From Lichenicola sp965198655 (GTDB lineage: Bacteria > Pseudomonadota > Alphaproteobacteria > Acetobacterales > Acetobacteraceae), in the NCBI GenBank assembly GCA_965198655.1, contig OZ240668.1, positions 3,038,001 to 3,102,000 on the forward strand: a stretch of 64,000 bases of DNA. Direction: 5' to 3'. Made by a program: the position numbers and the translations under genes. Numbering within the stretch: the stretch's first letter is position 1; each line of letters begins with the position of its first letter. Positions 29,387 through 38,997 of this stretch are shown piece after piece. The notes under the pieces are model-generated. The model saw nothing but the letters and a program-made list of their open reading frames with translations. It ran no database searches and was not told the origin of the DNA.

Positions 29387-31396
29387 TCAGTTCACCGACG
29401 CGAAGTTCCACAGTTCCCAGGACACGTTGTGATACGGATACTGGTCGAGCGGGGCGCCCGCCGTGCTCGATGCCCTGTCCACGTCGAGGGCCTGGCCGGT
29501 TACCTTGTTGGTCAACTCTATGGCGGTACCCCCGGGCGAGGACACGATCCATTGCTGCCACAGGTTGCCCTGGTTCAGGTTCTGGTCGACGAGGGTGCTC
29601 TGCGCGTTGGAGCCGCTCCTGACCTCGAGGGCTTGCCCGCTGGCGACGTTGGTCAGCGTGATGACGTTGTTGCCGAGGTTGGTCACCGTCCACTGCTGGT
29701 TGGCTCCCTTGTTGAGCGTCCACTGCTCCAGACCCTGGCCGGTCGTGTTCGAGAAGCTGGGATCGTCGACGGCCTGGCCATCGAAGCTGCTGGTGATGAA
29801 ATAGGTCCCGTTCGGGATCAGGAACGGACCGGCAGGCCCGGTCGATCCGGCGGCCAGCTCGCCATACACGCACACCTGCCCGCTCTGGGTCTGCGCGCTG
29901 CCGAAGCTGGGAAGGTAGACCTTGCCGTTGGCTATCGTCGGATCGGTGAACTTCGCGTAGTAGTTGCAGTCGTCGCGCGACGGGTCCTGTTCGCTGGTCC
30001 AGAGCTGCGACATGTTGGCGAGGTTGTAGGCATACAGGATGCCGGGCTCGCTCATGTGCCAGGCGCCGCTGCCGTCGGACTTGCCCTGCGCGTTGGTGGA
30101 CGCCCAAAGGATCCCGTTGGCGGTGCCGGCCGCCGAGATCGACAACGAGGCGCCCGGATGGCCGACTGCCCGGATGCTGCCGGTGTAGGTCGGCGTGGTG
30201 TTGAAGGTCGATCCGCCGAAGTTGAACACCTTCAGATAGTCGGCCTGTCCCCAAACGTACAGGTTGGAGTTGAAGTAGTTGAGCGAGTGGATGTGCGATG
30301 ACGTGACCAGCCAGTTCTGCACGGCGGTGCTGTCGCCCAGATGACCCATGTTGCCGGTGTTCACCAGACGCAGGTTGCCATCCTTGCCGCCGGCTATCAT
30401 CAGGTTGGTGTTCGACAGCAGCATCGGTCCGGACGCCGTCAGGTCCGCGTCCCCGCTATCCAGCGAGGACCAGTTGGTCGGCGTGTGCCAATCCTCCAGG
30501 CTGAGCGTTGGGCCGGCCTTCAGGAAGCTTTCGCTGAAGTTCTGCGTGCCGTCCCACCCGTCGCTTCCGCTGCTGTTGCCGGTCACCCAGTAGACGTTGC
30601 CGGCCGGGTCGGCCGCGGCGCCGTTTCCGGACTGCCAGATCCCGTTGCCGTTGACGCTCGGCGCCGCGTCGAAGACTCCGACCTGGGCCAGGCTGGACTG
30701 GCTGTAGGCGAAGGTCAGCCCCTTCCAGGATCCCTGGTCGCAATGCCCGGCGAAGGAGAAGTAGACGTTGCCGTTGGCGGCCAGGAGTGCCGGGCGCTGA
30801 AGCTCGTCATAGGAGTTGAAGTCGTTGTTCTGGATCACGACCGGGCTGTTCGCCTGCTCGGCGCCGGTGGACAGGTTCAGGGCGTGCAGCCGGTGGGTGG
30901 ACGTGGAGTTCACGTAGGTCTGCGCCACCACGTAGAGGCTGTTGTTGGCGATCACCGGCGTGCTCATGATCCCGGACGATCCCAGCACGTCCTGGCAGTC
31001 CCACTTGGCGACCGCCATGCTCATCGGCGTGCCGAAGTTGACGTGCCAGTACTGGGTGCCGGTGTTGGCGTCGAACGCGTACACGCTGTTGTTCGCGGTC
31101 GCGACATAGACCACGCTGTGCGTTCCGCCGCTAATGTTGACCTTGGCAACGACTAGCGGCTGGGCGAACACTTGGTCGTCTACCGGGATCTTGAACAGAA
31201 GGCCGAACTGCGTCTTGTTGACGTTCGAGGGCGTCAGGATGGTCTCGTCCGCATTCACGCCATCCCGAAAGTTGTCGTTGTGCTGCGTAAGGATGTTGAC
31301 CTGCGCCCGGGCTGCCTGAAACTGCGTCAGCAACACCGTCGTGGCAACGATGGCGGTCGCCGCTGTCCGACGCGTCGATCCTTGGCGGCGGAACAT
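29387..31396 (-). CDS. Secreted PQQ-type beta-propeller protein with C-terminal ricin-type lectin domain
   Basis: 669 residues. Signal peptide to about residue 33 (cleavage after QAARA). Propeller about 35-525, with blade motifs such as VYAFDANTGTQYW (the A-x-D-x-x-TG-x-x-x-W pattern of quinoprotein repeats). After GSTGPAGPF a beta-trefoil of about 130 residues carries the repeats QGLEQWTLNKGANQQWTV, GNLWQQWIV and SWELWNF, typical of ricin-B carbohydrate-binding domains. The start at 31396 is supported by GGAGAT upstream and by the signal peptide. It is divergent from pqqA. Cofactor binding is not proven by the sequence. Confidence 0.85.
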   Translation of the reverse strand: MFRRQGSTRRTAATAIVATTVLLTQFQAARAQVNILTQHNDNFRDGVNADETILTPSNVNKTQFGLLFKIPVDDQVFAQPLVVAKVNISGGTHSVVYVATANNSVYAFDANTGTQYWHVNFGTPMSMAVAKWDCQDVLGSSGIMSTPVIANNSLYVVAQTYVNSTSTHRLHALNLSTGAEQANSPVVIQNNDFNSYDELQRPALLAANGNVYFSFAGHCDQGSWKGLTFAYSQSSLAQVGVFDAAPSVNGNGIWQSGNGAAADPAGNVYWVTGNSSGSDGWDGTQNFSESFLKAGPTLSLEDWHTPTNWSSLDSGDADLTASGPMLLSNTNLMIAGGKDGNLRLVNTGNMGHLGDSTAVQNWLVTSSHIHSLNYFNSNLYVWGQADYLKVFNFGGSTFNTTPTYTGSIRAVGHPGASLSISAAGTANGILWASTNAQGKSDGSGAWHMSEPGILYAYNLANMSQLWTSEQDPSRDDCNYYAKFTDPTIANGKVYLPSFGSAQTQSGQVCVYGELAAGSTGPAGPFLIPNGTYFITSSFDGQAVDDPSFSNTTGQGLEQWTLNKGANQQWTVTNLGNNVITLTNVASGQALEVRSGSNAQSTLVDQNLNQGNLWQQWIVSSPGGTAIELTNKVTGQALDVDRASSTAGAPLDQYPYHNVSWELWNFASVN

Positions 31397-31672
31397 GACA
31401 TCTCCATCGCAACAGCACGTAGTAGTATTGAGTCTAGCAGACGTCCGGCACGTCGTCGAGCATAGTTTACGCAAGCAAGGGGAGTTGACCCTCGTGTAAT
31501 GGCCGCAGCGCCTGAAGCCAGCATCCTCGATTGTATGGCAAACATGTGACGACCCCGAAACACCTCGCGACTCGTGACGGACCAGCGCTGTGCGCGGCGG
31601 GCGCACCACAATCATGTTGACGCGGAGCGGACCCGCATGTGAGGCTCCCAACCATTCTGTAAAGGAAGCGTC

Positions 31673-31756
31673 ATGACCTGGTCGAAGCCACACTACGCCG
31701 TCGTCTCGCTTGGTGCCGAGATCAACTCCTACGTGTCGGCGCAACTGCCGAAATAG
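31673..31756 (+). CDS. pqqA: PQQ precursor peptide PqqA
   Basis: A 27-residue peptide starting MTWSKPHY and containing EINSY, where the Glu and Tyr (spaced E-x-x-x-Y) become the PQQ skeleton. It is preceded by AAAGGAAG at a good distance. It heads pqqABCD, with pqqB starting 57 bases downstream. The 276-base region before it, shared with the divergent propeller gene, must hold both promoters; I see no unambiguous sigma-70 pair. Confidence 0.95.
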   Translation: MTWSKPHYAVVSLGAEINSYVSAQLPK

Positions 31757-31813
31757 CGCTCGTCAGCGTGGTCGACCCTTCCCCGGATGGTCGGCCGGCA
31801 GTCCGAGGCCTTC

Positions 31814-32734
31814 ATGCGCGCGATCGTCCTGGGATCCGCCGCCGGCGGCGGATTTCCACAGTGGAACTCCTGCGCCCAGGGATGTCAGCGCGCGCGCCAT
31901 GACGATCCGCGGGCGAGGCGCAGGACCCAAACGTCGGTCGCGGTCAGCGCCGATGACCGGTCCTGGATCCTGCTGAACGCGTCCCCCGACATTCGCCAGC
32001 AGATCGAGCAGACGGCTTGTCTACAACCGGTCATGGGACCACGCGCGTCGCCGATCGTCGCCGTCGTGCTGACCGGCGGCGAGGTCGACGCGATCACCGG
32101 CCTGCTCACCCTTCGGGAGCGCCAGCCTCTCGCGGTTCTTGCCACCGCAGCGACCCTCGCGGTGTTGGACGCCAACCCGATCTTCGAGGTGCTGTCCCGC
32201 GACGTCGTGACGCGCATGACCGTCCCGGTCGACAGACCGGTGTCCGTGTCGTGTCCCGATGGCACGGACGCCGGCTTGGCTGTCAGCCTGTTTGCGGTCC
32301 CAGGCAAGATCCCGCTCCATGCGGAACGGTCCGGCGTCGCTCCGTCGATCGAGGAGAGCGGAGCCACCGTCGGTTGCGCCGTTACCGACGGCATCTCGAC
32401 GCTCCTGTTCATACCGAGCTGCGCCGCGATCACGCCTGCACTGGCTCGGCGCCTGCAAGGCGCCGACACCGTCCTGTTCGATGGCACCCTTGCCACCGAC
32501 GACGAGATGATCCGTGCCGGCCTTGGCCCGAAGACGGCCGGACGGATGGGCCACATGAGCGTGTTCGGCCCATCCGGCACCCTCGCCTCCTTCGCAGGCC
32601 TCGCTGTCGACAGGCCGATCCTGATCCACCTCAACAACTCTAATCCGATCCTGCTGGAAGACTCTCCCGAACATGCCGCGGTGTTGGCCGCCGGCTGGGA
32701 CGTTGCGTACGACGGCATGGAACTCACGTGGTGA
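31814..32734 (+). CDS. pqqB: PQQ biosynthesis protein PqqB
   Basis: 306 residues from MRAIVLGSAAGGGFPQWNS, the family start; the frame is open further upstream. A metallo-beta-lactamase-fold protein, acting as an Fe-dependent hydroxylase on the Glu-Tyr intermediate. Visible are CAQGCQRARH, where the two Cys belong to the structural zinc site, NASPDIRQQIEQT, DGTLATDDEMI and GRMGHMSVFGPSG near the C-terminus, and HLNNSNPIL. The stop overlaps the pqqC start. Confidence 0.96.
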   Translation: MRAIVLGSAAGGGFPQWNSCAQGCQRARHDDPRARRRTQTSVAVSADDRSWILLNASPDIRQQIEQTACLQPVMGPRASPIVAVVLTGGEVDAITGLLTLRERQPLAVLATAATLAVLDANPIFEVLSRDVVTRMTVPVDRPVSVSCPDGTDAGLAVSLFAVPGKIPLHAERSGVAPSIEESGATVGCAVTDGISTLLFIPSCAAITPALARRLQGADTVLFDGTLATDDEMIRAGLGPKTAGRMGHMSVFGPSGTLASFAGLAVDRPILIHLNNSNPILLEDSPEHAAVLAAGWDVAYDGMELTW

Positions 32735-33462
32735 TCCCGACCTTGAGCCGAGGCGAGATGCGCGACGCGCTTCGTGCCGTCGGTGACGAGCGCTACCACA
32801 TCCACCATCCGTTCCACCGAATGCTGCATGACGGCCAACTCGGTCGTGGCCAGGTCCAGGCCTGGGCACTCAACCGGTACTACTACCAGAGCCGCATCCC
32901 GGTGAAGGACGCGATCCTCCTCGCCCGGTTGCCCTCGCCTGAGCTTCGACGGGCCTGGCGCAGCCGTCTTGAGGACCATGACGGGATTGGAGATCAGCCC
33001 GGCGGCGTCGCCCGTTGGCTGAAGCTCGCCGAAGGTCTCGGGCTGGACCCGGCCTATGTCCAATCCACCAACGGCATCCTCGCCGGTACCCGCTTCGCCA
33101 CCGACGCCTATGTCGCCTTTGTCCGCGACCGCCCGATCCTCGAAGCCGTGGCCTCGTCGCTGACCGAGATGTTCTCGCCTGCCATTATCAGCGAACGCGT
33201 CGCGGGCATGCTGACTCACTACGACTTCGTCGGACCGGACACGCTCGCGTATTTTACCCCGCGCCTGACTCAGGCGCCCAAGGACGTCGAGTGGGCCCTC
33301 GCCTATGTGGACGCCAATGCCCATACGCGTGATGATCAGGACGCGGTACTCGCAGCACTTCGTTTCAAATGCGACGTGCTCTGGTCCCAGCTCGACGCGC
33401 TTCATTACGCCTACGTTGAACCGGGGCGCATTCCTCCGAGCGCCTTCATCCCCGATCCATGA
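32731..33462 (+). CDS. pqqC: Pyrroloquinoline-quinone synthase PqqC
   Basis: 243 residues, all-helical heme-oxygenase-like fold, cofactorless oxidase for the last ring closure. Signature segments: YHIHHPFHRMLHDGQL, AWALNRYYYQSRIPVKDAI, DHDGIGDQPGG, MFSPAIISERVAGMLTHYDF, DVEWALAYVDANAHTR and FKCDVLWSQLDALHYAY. The start is a GTG overlapping the pqqB stop (GTGA); another GTG lies one codon earlier. Confidence 0.97.
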   Translation: MIPTLSRGEMRDALRAVGDERYHIHHPFHRMLHDGQLGRGQVQAWALNRYYYQSRIPVKDAILLARLPSPELRRAWRSRLEDHDGIGDQPGGVARWLKLAEGLGLDPAYVQSTNGILAGTRFATDAYVAFVRDRPILEAVASSLTEMFSPAIISERVAGMLTHYDFVGPDTLAYFTPRLTQAPKDVEWALAYVDANAHTRDDQDAVLAALRFKCDVLWSQLDALHYAYVEPGRIPPSAFIPDP

Positions 33463-33746
33463 ACGCCGTGCCTTCCTTCAACCGCGGCTACCGCCTTCGG
33501 CACGACGCCGTGCGTCGCGTGACGGTGGTTCTCGCTCCTGAGCGCCTGATCACGCTGAACGAACCCAGCGTCGCAGTCCTGCAACTCGTCGACGGCAGAC
33601 GCACGGTGACAGAGATCGCGTCTGCGCTGGCAGCTCGTTTCGAAGCACCAATGGAGGTTGTTGAAGCTGATGTCCGGGCTCTCCTACGCGATCTCCAACG
33701 CGAAGGCGCAATCCACCTGTCGGAGTGCTGTCAGCCTTCGCGCTGA
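33459..33746 (+). CDS. pqqD: PqqA-binding chaperone PqqD
   Basis: 95 residues with the RRE-like fold: FNRGYRLRHDAVRRVTVVLA, ITLNEPSVAVLQLVDGRRTV and EADVRALLRDLQREGAIHL are the conserved strands and helices. It presents PqqA to PqqE. The ATG overlaps the pqqC stop by 4 bases. pqqE would normally follow but is at 24388 instead; here IS5/IS630 debris follows. Confidence 0.95.
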   Translation: MNAVPSFNRGYRLRHDAVRRVTVVLAPERLITLNEPSVAVLQLVDGRRTVTEIASALAARFEAPMEVVEADVRALLRDLQREGAIHLSECCQPSR

Positions 33747-33952
33747 GTCCGATGGGATGCGTGGGGTGGGCCAAGACCGTGTTCGCCTAAGTTCCGCCGC
33801 CAGATGGTCGATCCGGTCCGCATGGGATGGTCTTCCGTGAACCTTGCTCGGGACCTCGATCCCACTGCACGATAGAGTGCCGCCCGGGCTGCCGCGGCCG
33901 ACAAGCAGACGGGCCAATGAGGAGGTGGTACCGGGCATGAAACGCCACCCGC

Positions 33953-34017
33953 GATGGCGTCAGCCTGGCCATCGTGCTGCTACCTCGATGGCGGGTCGTG
34001 GAGTGGTCATTCGCCTA
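33953..34017 (+). mobile_element. Short IS5-like fragment left of the IS630 copy
   Basis: The translation LAIVLLPRWRVVEWSFA resembles the IS5-family segment GFVLLPRRWVVERSFAW, interrupted at the TA where the IS630-type element begins. Only about 20 codons are recognisable, so the call is tentative. Confidence 0.35.
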
Positions 34018-35064
34018 GACCACTTTAAGGTTGCACAGACTCGCTGGTTCTGGTTCGACGCTGCTGTTGGAGCAGCGAGGGATGGGATGGCCGCACCGTT
34101 ATCACAGGACCTGCGTCGCCGCCTGATGCAGGCGGTAGAGGTAGGCAGTTCGGCCCGCAAGGCGGCGCGGCGCTTTGCTGTGAGCGAGTCTGCGGCCATC
34201 AAGCTGGTTCGGCGCGTGCGCGAAACCGGCAGCATCCAACCAGCGCGGATCGGCGGCTATCGCAAGCCGCTGTTGGCCGGCCACGAGGACCTGCTACGGG
34301 AGCTGGTAGCGATCAAGGGCACCATCACGTTGGCCGAGATCAAGGTCAGGCTCGCCGAACGCGGCATCGAGGCTGGCTGCCTGACCACCATCTGGTCCAC
34401 CCTGCGCAGGCTCGGGCTGTCGCACAAAAAAATAGTCTGAGGGCGGCCGAGCAGGACCGGATGGACGTGGCTGAGCATCGCCGGATGTGGCGCATATGGC
34501 AGCGCTTCATGGATGCAGAGCGCTTCGTGTTCATTGACGCTTGAGCTCCGGAGGAGATCAAGGGCGCGGCCACGAACATGGTCCGGCGCTACGGCTGGGC
34601 ACCGCGGAGCGAACGCCTGGTCACGGCTGCCCCGCACGGGCACTGGCGCACCACCACCTTCGTGGCGGGCCTGCGCAGCACCGGCCTGGTCGCCCCGTTG
34701 GTGCTGGACGGGCCGATGAACGGCCGCGCGTTCCTGGCCTACGTCCAGCAATTCCTCGCGCCAACGCTCCGGCGCGGCGACGTGGTGGTCATGGACAACC
34801 TGGGCGCCCACAAGGTGGCAGGCGTCGCCGAGGCCATCAGGGCGGTTGGCGCCAGCATCCTCTACCTGCCGCCATACTCGCCGGACCTGAACCCGATCGA
34901 GCAGGCGTTCTCCAAGCTCAAGACACTGCTCCGGGGTGCCGCGGCCCGCACCAAGGAAGCACTTTGGACCACCATCGGCCAGTTGCTCGGCCGCTTCAGC
35001 CCCGACGAGTGCCGCAACTACCTCAACAACTCAGGATACGAGTTCACGTAAAGCGAAAATGCTC
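34018..35064 (+). mobile_element. IS630-family insertion sequence with disrupted transposase
   Basis: 1,047 bp bounded by TA on both sides (34016-34017 and 35065-35066), the IS630 target duplication, with weak end similarity (GACCACTTTAAG and GAGCATTTTCGC). Transposase: 34087-34440 encodes the helix-turn-helix half (SARKAARRFAVSESAAIKLV). A run of seven A (34426-34432) suits the usual -1 frameshift. The DDE half continues to 35051 with VVMDNLGAHK and YLPPYSPDLNPIEQAFSKLK. However, TGA at 34542 and about 24 foreign bases replace the FIDETG site, so the first catalytic region is damaged and the element is probably dead. Confidence 0.85.
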
Positions 35065-35066
35065 TA

Positions 35067-35400
35067 GTCTCTGCCTGGTCGCATCCTGCACGGCCTCGGC
35101 CAAAGGCGCCACGGCCGGACGATCATCCTCATTCGCGGGCGTAACGTGTAACGCCAACAGGTGCCCGAGCGTGTCGACGGCCAGGTTAGCTTCGAGCCTC
35201 GGGTGCGCTTATGCCCGTCCCAGGCGGCGCGGCCGCTGCTTTCCGGCGTGCAACGCAGCGTGCGGCTGTCGAGCACGGCCGCCAAGGGTTCTTCTGCACG
35301 TCCTTGTGCGAGACGCAGCACGGCACGCAGATCGTGCAATGGATACGGCCTGCGGACAAGTATCCGGCCAAGTTGCGACCAATAGCAGATCCGTAACAGC
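35067..35400 (-). mobile_element. Internal remnant of an IS5-family transposase
   Basis: Minus-strand reading gives DLRAVLRLAQGRAEEPLAAV, LDSRTLRCTPESSGRAAWDG, HKRTRGSK and, in a shifted frame, the LAVDTLGHLLAL- and AEAVQDATRQR-like segments of IS5-family DDE enzymes. Both ends are missing and the IS630 copy abuts it, consistent with IS630 having landed in older IS debris. Confidence 0.6.
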
Positions 35401-35935
35401 CTCTAGTTCCGATGAAATGAAGTCTCGAAAGTCTCAGTGGATGAAGCGCCCGACCCTACAGCCATTTCAAGACTACCCACGCCATCACCGCGCCCAACGC
35501 CACCTAAATCCCAGCGGGCGCCGCTAGCCGCTTTTCAATAGCCCGGAACCTCTCCTCCGTGACTTTCGGCTTTTCAAGCCGCACCACCTGACGCTCCTTC
35601 GCCAGCTCCAGCTACGAACTAGCGGAGCGGCGTCCATGGAGCCGGCGGCTATGCAGCCTGGCCAGGTTCGTCTCGATCATGGGCAGCAGCATCCAGGTTC
35701 TCCGCAACCGGACCAGTCGGCTGCCAGTAGCGTGACACCTCGAAAGAGATGCCGTCCGGACGGTCTGCTGCGGGCGAGGAGCCTGAACATCGCGACACGA
35801 CCGAAACCATGTTCGGCCGGCTGATGCCGCCAGGGGTTGGATGCGAAGCTCAGGCGCAGGACGTGTTCCCGGGCGAACCGTGACCGGACGATGGTCGTTC
35901 GAGACCCTGCCGACGAACCTCCAGGTCGATCGACC
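35401..35935. other. Degenerate stretch with a holin-like remnant
   Basis: No intact gene. On the minus strand around 35465-35610 the reading RLEKPKVTEERFRAIEKRLA, a stop, then VALGAVMAWVVLKWL looks like the coiled-coil plus membrane-helix end of a small phage holin-like protein. The rest (35620-35935) shows nothing recognisable and would include the 3' flank of the P-type ATPase gene. Confidence 0.3.
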
Positions 35936-37957
35936 TCACGGGGAGGTGGACCGGCACGGTTGGCCGGTCTCGTCGAACAGGAGCAGGCGCCCGGAGTTGG
36001 CGAGGCCGGCGAAGGTCGAAAGGTTGTGCAGGAGTGCCGCGAGCACCGCGCCCTCGGCGCCGAGGACGCCCATCGCCGCCAACGCCATGAGCGTCAGGGT
36101 CCAGCCGAGACCAAGCGCCACGTTGACCGAGATGGTGCGGCGGCAGCGACGCGACAGCCGGATCATGGTGCCGAGCCGGCCAAGATCGCTGGTCAGCAGC
36201 ACCAGGTCGGCGGAAGCCAGCGCCACGTCGGTGCCCTGGGCACCCATGGCGACACCGACCGCGCCTGCCTTCAGCGCCAGGCTGTCGTTGATGCCGTCGC
36301 CGACCACCAGCGGCCGGCCGCCGCGCGCCACCTCGGCCAGGACGTGGCGCATCTTTCCCTCCGGCAGCGCCTCGGCGACGACGTCGTCGATCCCCATTGC
36401 GCGGGCGATCCGCCGCGCGACCGGCACCCTGTCGCCGGTGAGCAGCATCTGCCGAACGAGGCCAAGCCCGCGCAGGTCGGACAAGGCGGCCACGGCCTCC
36501 GGACGCGGCGGGTCGGAGAACAGCAGCCAGCCCAGGAAGATCCCGTCCAGCGCGATCCCGGCCACGGGGCCATCGTGATCGGGCACCGATGGCGCGATGG
36601 TGCCAAGACGCTGGAACAGCTCAGCCCGTCCGAATGCGGCAAGCCGGCCGTCGATCTCGCCGGTCACTCCGAACCCGCCGGTCTCGCGCAGGTGGGACAC
36701 GAGGCCGGCCGGTCCGGCTGGAACGTCGACGCCCTCCTCCCGCTGCTGCCAGACCCGGACCACCGCGCGGCTGACCGGATGGCTCGAACCCCGGCCGAGT
36801 GCCGCGGCGAGCGCCAGCAGCAGCGCCTCGTCCGCACCGGGTGCGGTGCAGAGCACCTGCTCCAGCGACAGCTCGCCGGTGGTCAGCGTCCCGGTCTTGT
36901 CGAACACCACCGACGTGACGTCGGCGAGATGCTCAAGGAAGCCGGTGCCCTTGATCAGGATGCCGTGGCGTGCGGCGACGGCGATCGCGGCGATGGCCGT
37001 GGCGGGGGCGGCCAGCACCAGCGCGCAGGGGCAGGAGGCGACCAGCACCGCCAACGTGTCGGCCTCCGACCCGGTCGCGAACCAGGTCGCCGCGGCGATC
37101 GTCAGCACGAACACCAGGTAGCGGCCGGCGTTGCGCTCGAGCAGGCGGGCGACCGGGGGCTTGGCATGCTCTGCGTCGCGCATCAGGGCGATGATCTTGC
37201 CCAGCGTGGAGTCGCGGCCGGTGCGCGTGACCTCCACCACCAGCCGGCCGTCGAGGTCGATCGCGCCGGCGCAGACCGGCGCGCCCGGACCGACCTCGAC
37301 CGGCACCGACTCTCCGGTCAGGCTGGCCATGTCGAGGCTCGCCTCGCCGTCGAGCACGACCCCGTCGGCCGGCAGCCGGTCCCCGGCGCGCAGCTCGATC
37401 CGGTCCCCGGGTGCCAAGGCCGCAGTGGGCACGATCTCGACCCCGCCTCCCTCGACAAGCCGTCGCACGACCGTCTCGGACAGCCGGCGCAGGGCCCGGA
37501 TGGCGTCGCGCGAGCCGATCAGGCTGCGCTCCTCCAGCACGTGCGCCGCCGTCATCACGATCGGCAGGATCGCGGCGGTGGTCAGGTCGCCGCTGGCCCA
37601 GGCGCCGATCAGGGCCAGGGCCACCAGCCGGTCGGTGATGCCATGCAGGCTCGGATGGCGCAGGCTCTGCCAGGCGGCGACCAGCACCGGCACGCTGACG
37701 ATCAGGGCGGCGAGGCCGGCGGCGATGTCGGCGACCGCGCCCTCCGCCGGGAAGCACCAGCGCCACAGCAGCGCGATCACCAGCAGGCCGGTGGCGAGCA
37801 TCGACACGGTCAGCCGGGCCGCCAGCACCAGGCGCTCCGCGCCGGCGAGCAGGCTGCCGCGTTGATCCTGGGGGTCGGCCGCGTCCGGTCCCGCTTCGGC
37901 ACCGGATGGTGCCGCGCGCGCCGGAACCGGCCCCGGAGCCAGGATGGTCGCGCTCAT
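35936..37957 (-). CDS. CPx-type heavy-metal P-type ATPase without N-terminal metal-binding domain
   Basis: 673 residues of a P1B ATPase. Actuator motif SLTGESVPVEVG (about 215-226), ion-binding CPC in LVASCPCALVLAAP, phosphorylation DKTGTLTTGEL, nucleotide-binding Ser-His-Pro (SSHPVSRAV) and hinge VVGDGINDSLALKAG. The usual HMA or His-rich N-terminus is absent; the first ~40 residues are only Pro/Ala rich. CPC with no HMA suggests Zn/Cd/Co or Cu export. Last gene of a coupled operon with three SPFH proteins: its ATG overlaps the HflK-like stop by 4 bases. The His-rich tail of the HflC-like partner might replace the missing metal domain. Confidence 0.93.
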   Translation of the reverse strand: MSATILAPGPVPARAAPSGAEAGPDAADPQDQRGSLLAGAERLVLAARLTVSMLATGLLVIALLWRWCFPAEGAVADIAAGLAALIVSVPVLVAAWQSLRHPSLHGITDRLVALALIGAWASGDLTTAAILPIVMTAAHVLEERSLIGSRDAIRALRRLSETVVRRLVEGGGVEIVPTAALAPGDRIELRAGDRLPADGVVLDGEASLDMASLTGESVPVEVGPGAPVCAGAIDLDGRLVVEVTRTGRDSTLGKIIALMRDAEHAKPPVARLLERNAGRYLVFVLTIAAATWFATGSEADTLAVLVASCPCALVLAAPATAIAAIAVAARHGILIKGTGFLEHLADVTSVVFDKTGTLTTGELSLEQVLCTAPGADEALLLALAAALGRGSSHPVSRAVVRVWQQREEGVDVPAGPAGLVSHLRETGGFGVTGEIDGRLAAFGRAELFQRLGTIAPSVPDHDGPVAGIALDGIFLGWLLFSDPPRPEAVAALSDLRGLGLVRQMLLTGDRVPVARRIARAMGIDDVVAEALPEGKMRHVLAEVARGGRPLVVGDGINDSLALKAGAVGVAMGAQGTDVALASADLVLLTSDLGRLGTMIRLSRRCRRTISVNVALGLGWTLTLMALAAMGVLGAEGAVLAALLHNLSTFAGLANSGRLLLFDETGQPCRSTSP

Positions 37958-38997
37958 CGGCCGCTGCCCGGACCCGGCAGCAGCACATGGGTGTCGGCCG
38001 GGCCGACGGTGCTGACGCTGCCGGCCTGGCGCAGCACGGCGCCGACCCGTTCGCGATACAGGTCGAGCAGCATGGCCGGACGACTGCCCGCGTCTGCCGA
38101 GGTTTCCAGCGCCTGGATGGTCGCGGTCTGCGAATGGGCGCTGGCGACGCGTTCCACGGCGGCGGCGCGCGCCTCGGCCAGGATGCGGTCCCGGTCGCGG
38201 TCCGCCTGCTGGCGAAGCCGGACCGCGGTGGTGCGGGCCGAGGCCGAGGCCTCGTCCGCCTGCTGCGCGGCGTCGAGCACGGCGTCGAAGGACAGCTTCG
38301 CCTCCGGCGGCAGCAACGGGGTGACGTCGGCGCGGGTGACCTCGATCCCGAGCGGCGCCCCGGTCGCGGCCAGGGCGGCGAGGCGCCGGTCGATCGCGCT
38401 CACCAAGTCGGACCGCACCGCGGCGCGTGCGGCCTGGGCCAGCGGATCGTGCGCGCGCTCGGGACGCACCGCGAGGAAGTCGTCCAGCGGATGGGAAGCG
38501 GTTTCCTCGATCGCGACGGCGAGGAACAGGCGGCGCAAGGCCGGCGCCACGTGGTCGCGCGCGACGAGAAAGGCGCCGGCATCGCTGATCCGCCAGGTCA
38601 GGGCGGCGTCGAGCAGCACGATCTCCCCGTCCGCCGTCATGAAGGTGCCGGCCGAGGCGGCCGGGCTCGCCTGGATGCGCAGCCCGATCTGCCTGTCGCC
38701 GCCCGGCAGCATCACGACCTGCTCGAATGGACGCGGCCAGGCCAGCGCCAGGCCCGGCTGCAGCACCCGGTCGACCGCGCCGTATCGCAGCACCACCGCC
38801 TGCGCGCCGGGTGCCACGGTCCGGCAGTTGCCGAACAGCCAGACGGCGAACAGCAGCCCGGTCGCGATCTGCAGCACCAGGAAGCCGATGGAGATGGACT
38901 GGACCACCGGCCCGTCCGGCCGGTCCGTGTGCGCGGCGGCAGCGACCGCAGGTCCGGCGAGGCCGGCCGGCGGACGCGTATGGGTTGCGCCGCTCAC
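37954..38997 (-). CDS. SPFH-domain membrane protein, HflK-like
   Basis: 347 residues. One membrane helix at about 33-57 (SISIGFLVLQIATGLLFAVWLF), then an SPFH/band-7 domain beginning VAPGAQAVVLRYGAVDRVLQ and PGLALAWPRPFEQVVMLPGG, then a long Ala/Arg/Glu-rich coiled coil (about 235-320) as in HflK, prohibitin and stomatin oligomers. It overlaps the HflC-like gene upstream and the ATPase downstream by 4 bases each. HflK/HflC normally cage FtsH, but no ftsH is nearby and here the partner is a metal pump. Confidence 0.85.
   Translation of the reverse strand: MSGATHTRPPAGLAGPAVAAAAHTDRPDGPVVQSISIGFLVLQIATGLLFAVWLFGNCRTVAPGAQAVVLRYGAVDRVLQPGLALAWPRPFEQVVMLPGGDRQIGLRIQASPAASAGTFMTADGEIVLLDAALTWRISDAGAFLVARDHVAPALRRLFLAVAIEETASHPLDDFLAVRPERAHDPLAQAARAAVRSDLVSAIDRRLAALAATGAPLGIEVTRADVTPLLPPEAKLSFDAVLDAAQQADEASASARTTAVRLRQQADRDRDRILAEARAAAVERVASAHSQTATIQALETSADAGSRPAMLLDLYRERVGAVLRQAGSVSTVGPADTHVLLPGPGSGR

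Noticed and set aside
31397..31672. A defined promoter for pqqA (TTGACG near 31618)
   Set aside because: No acceptable -10 element lies at the right distance, so the assignment would be a guess.
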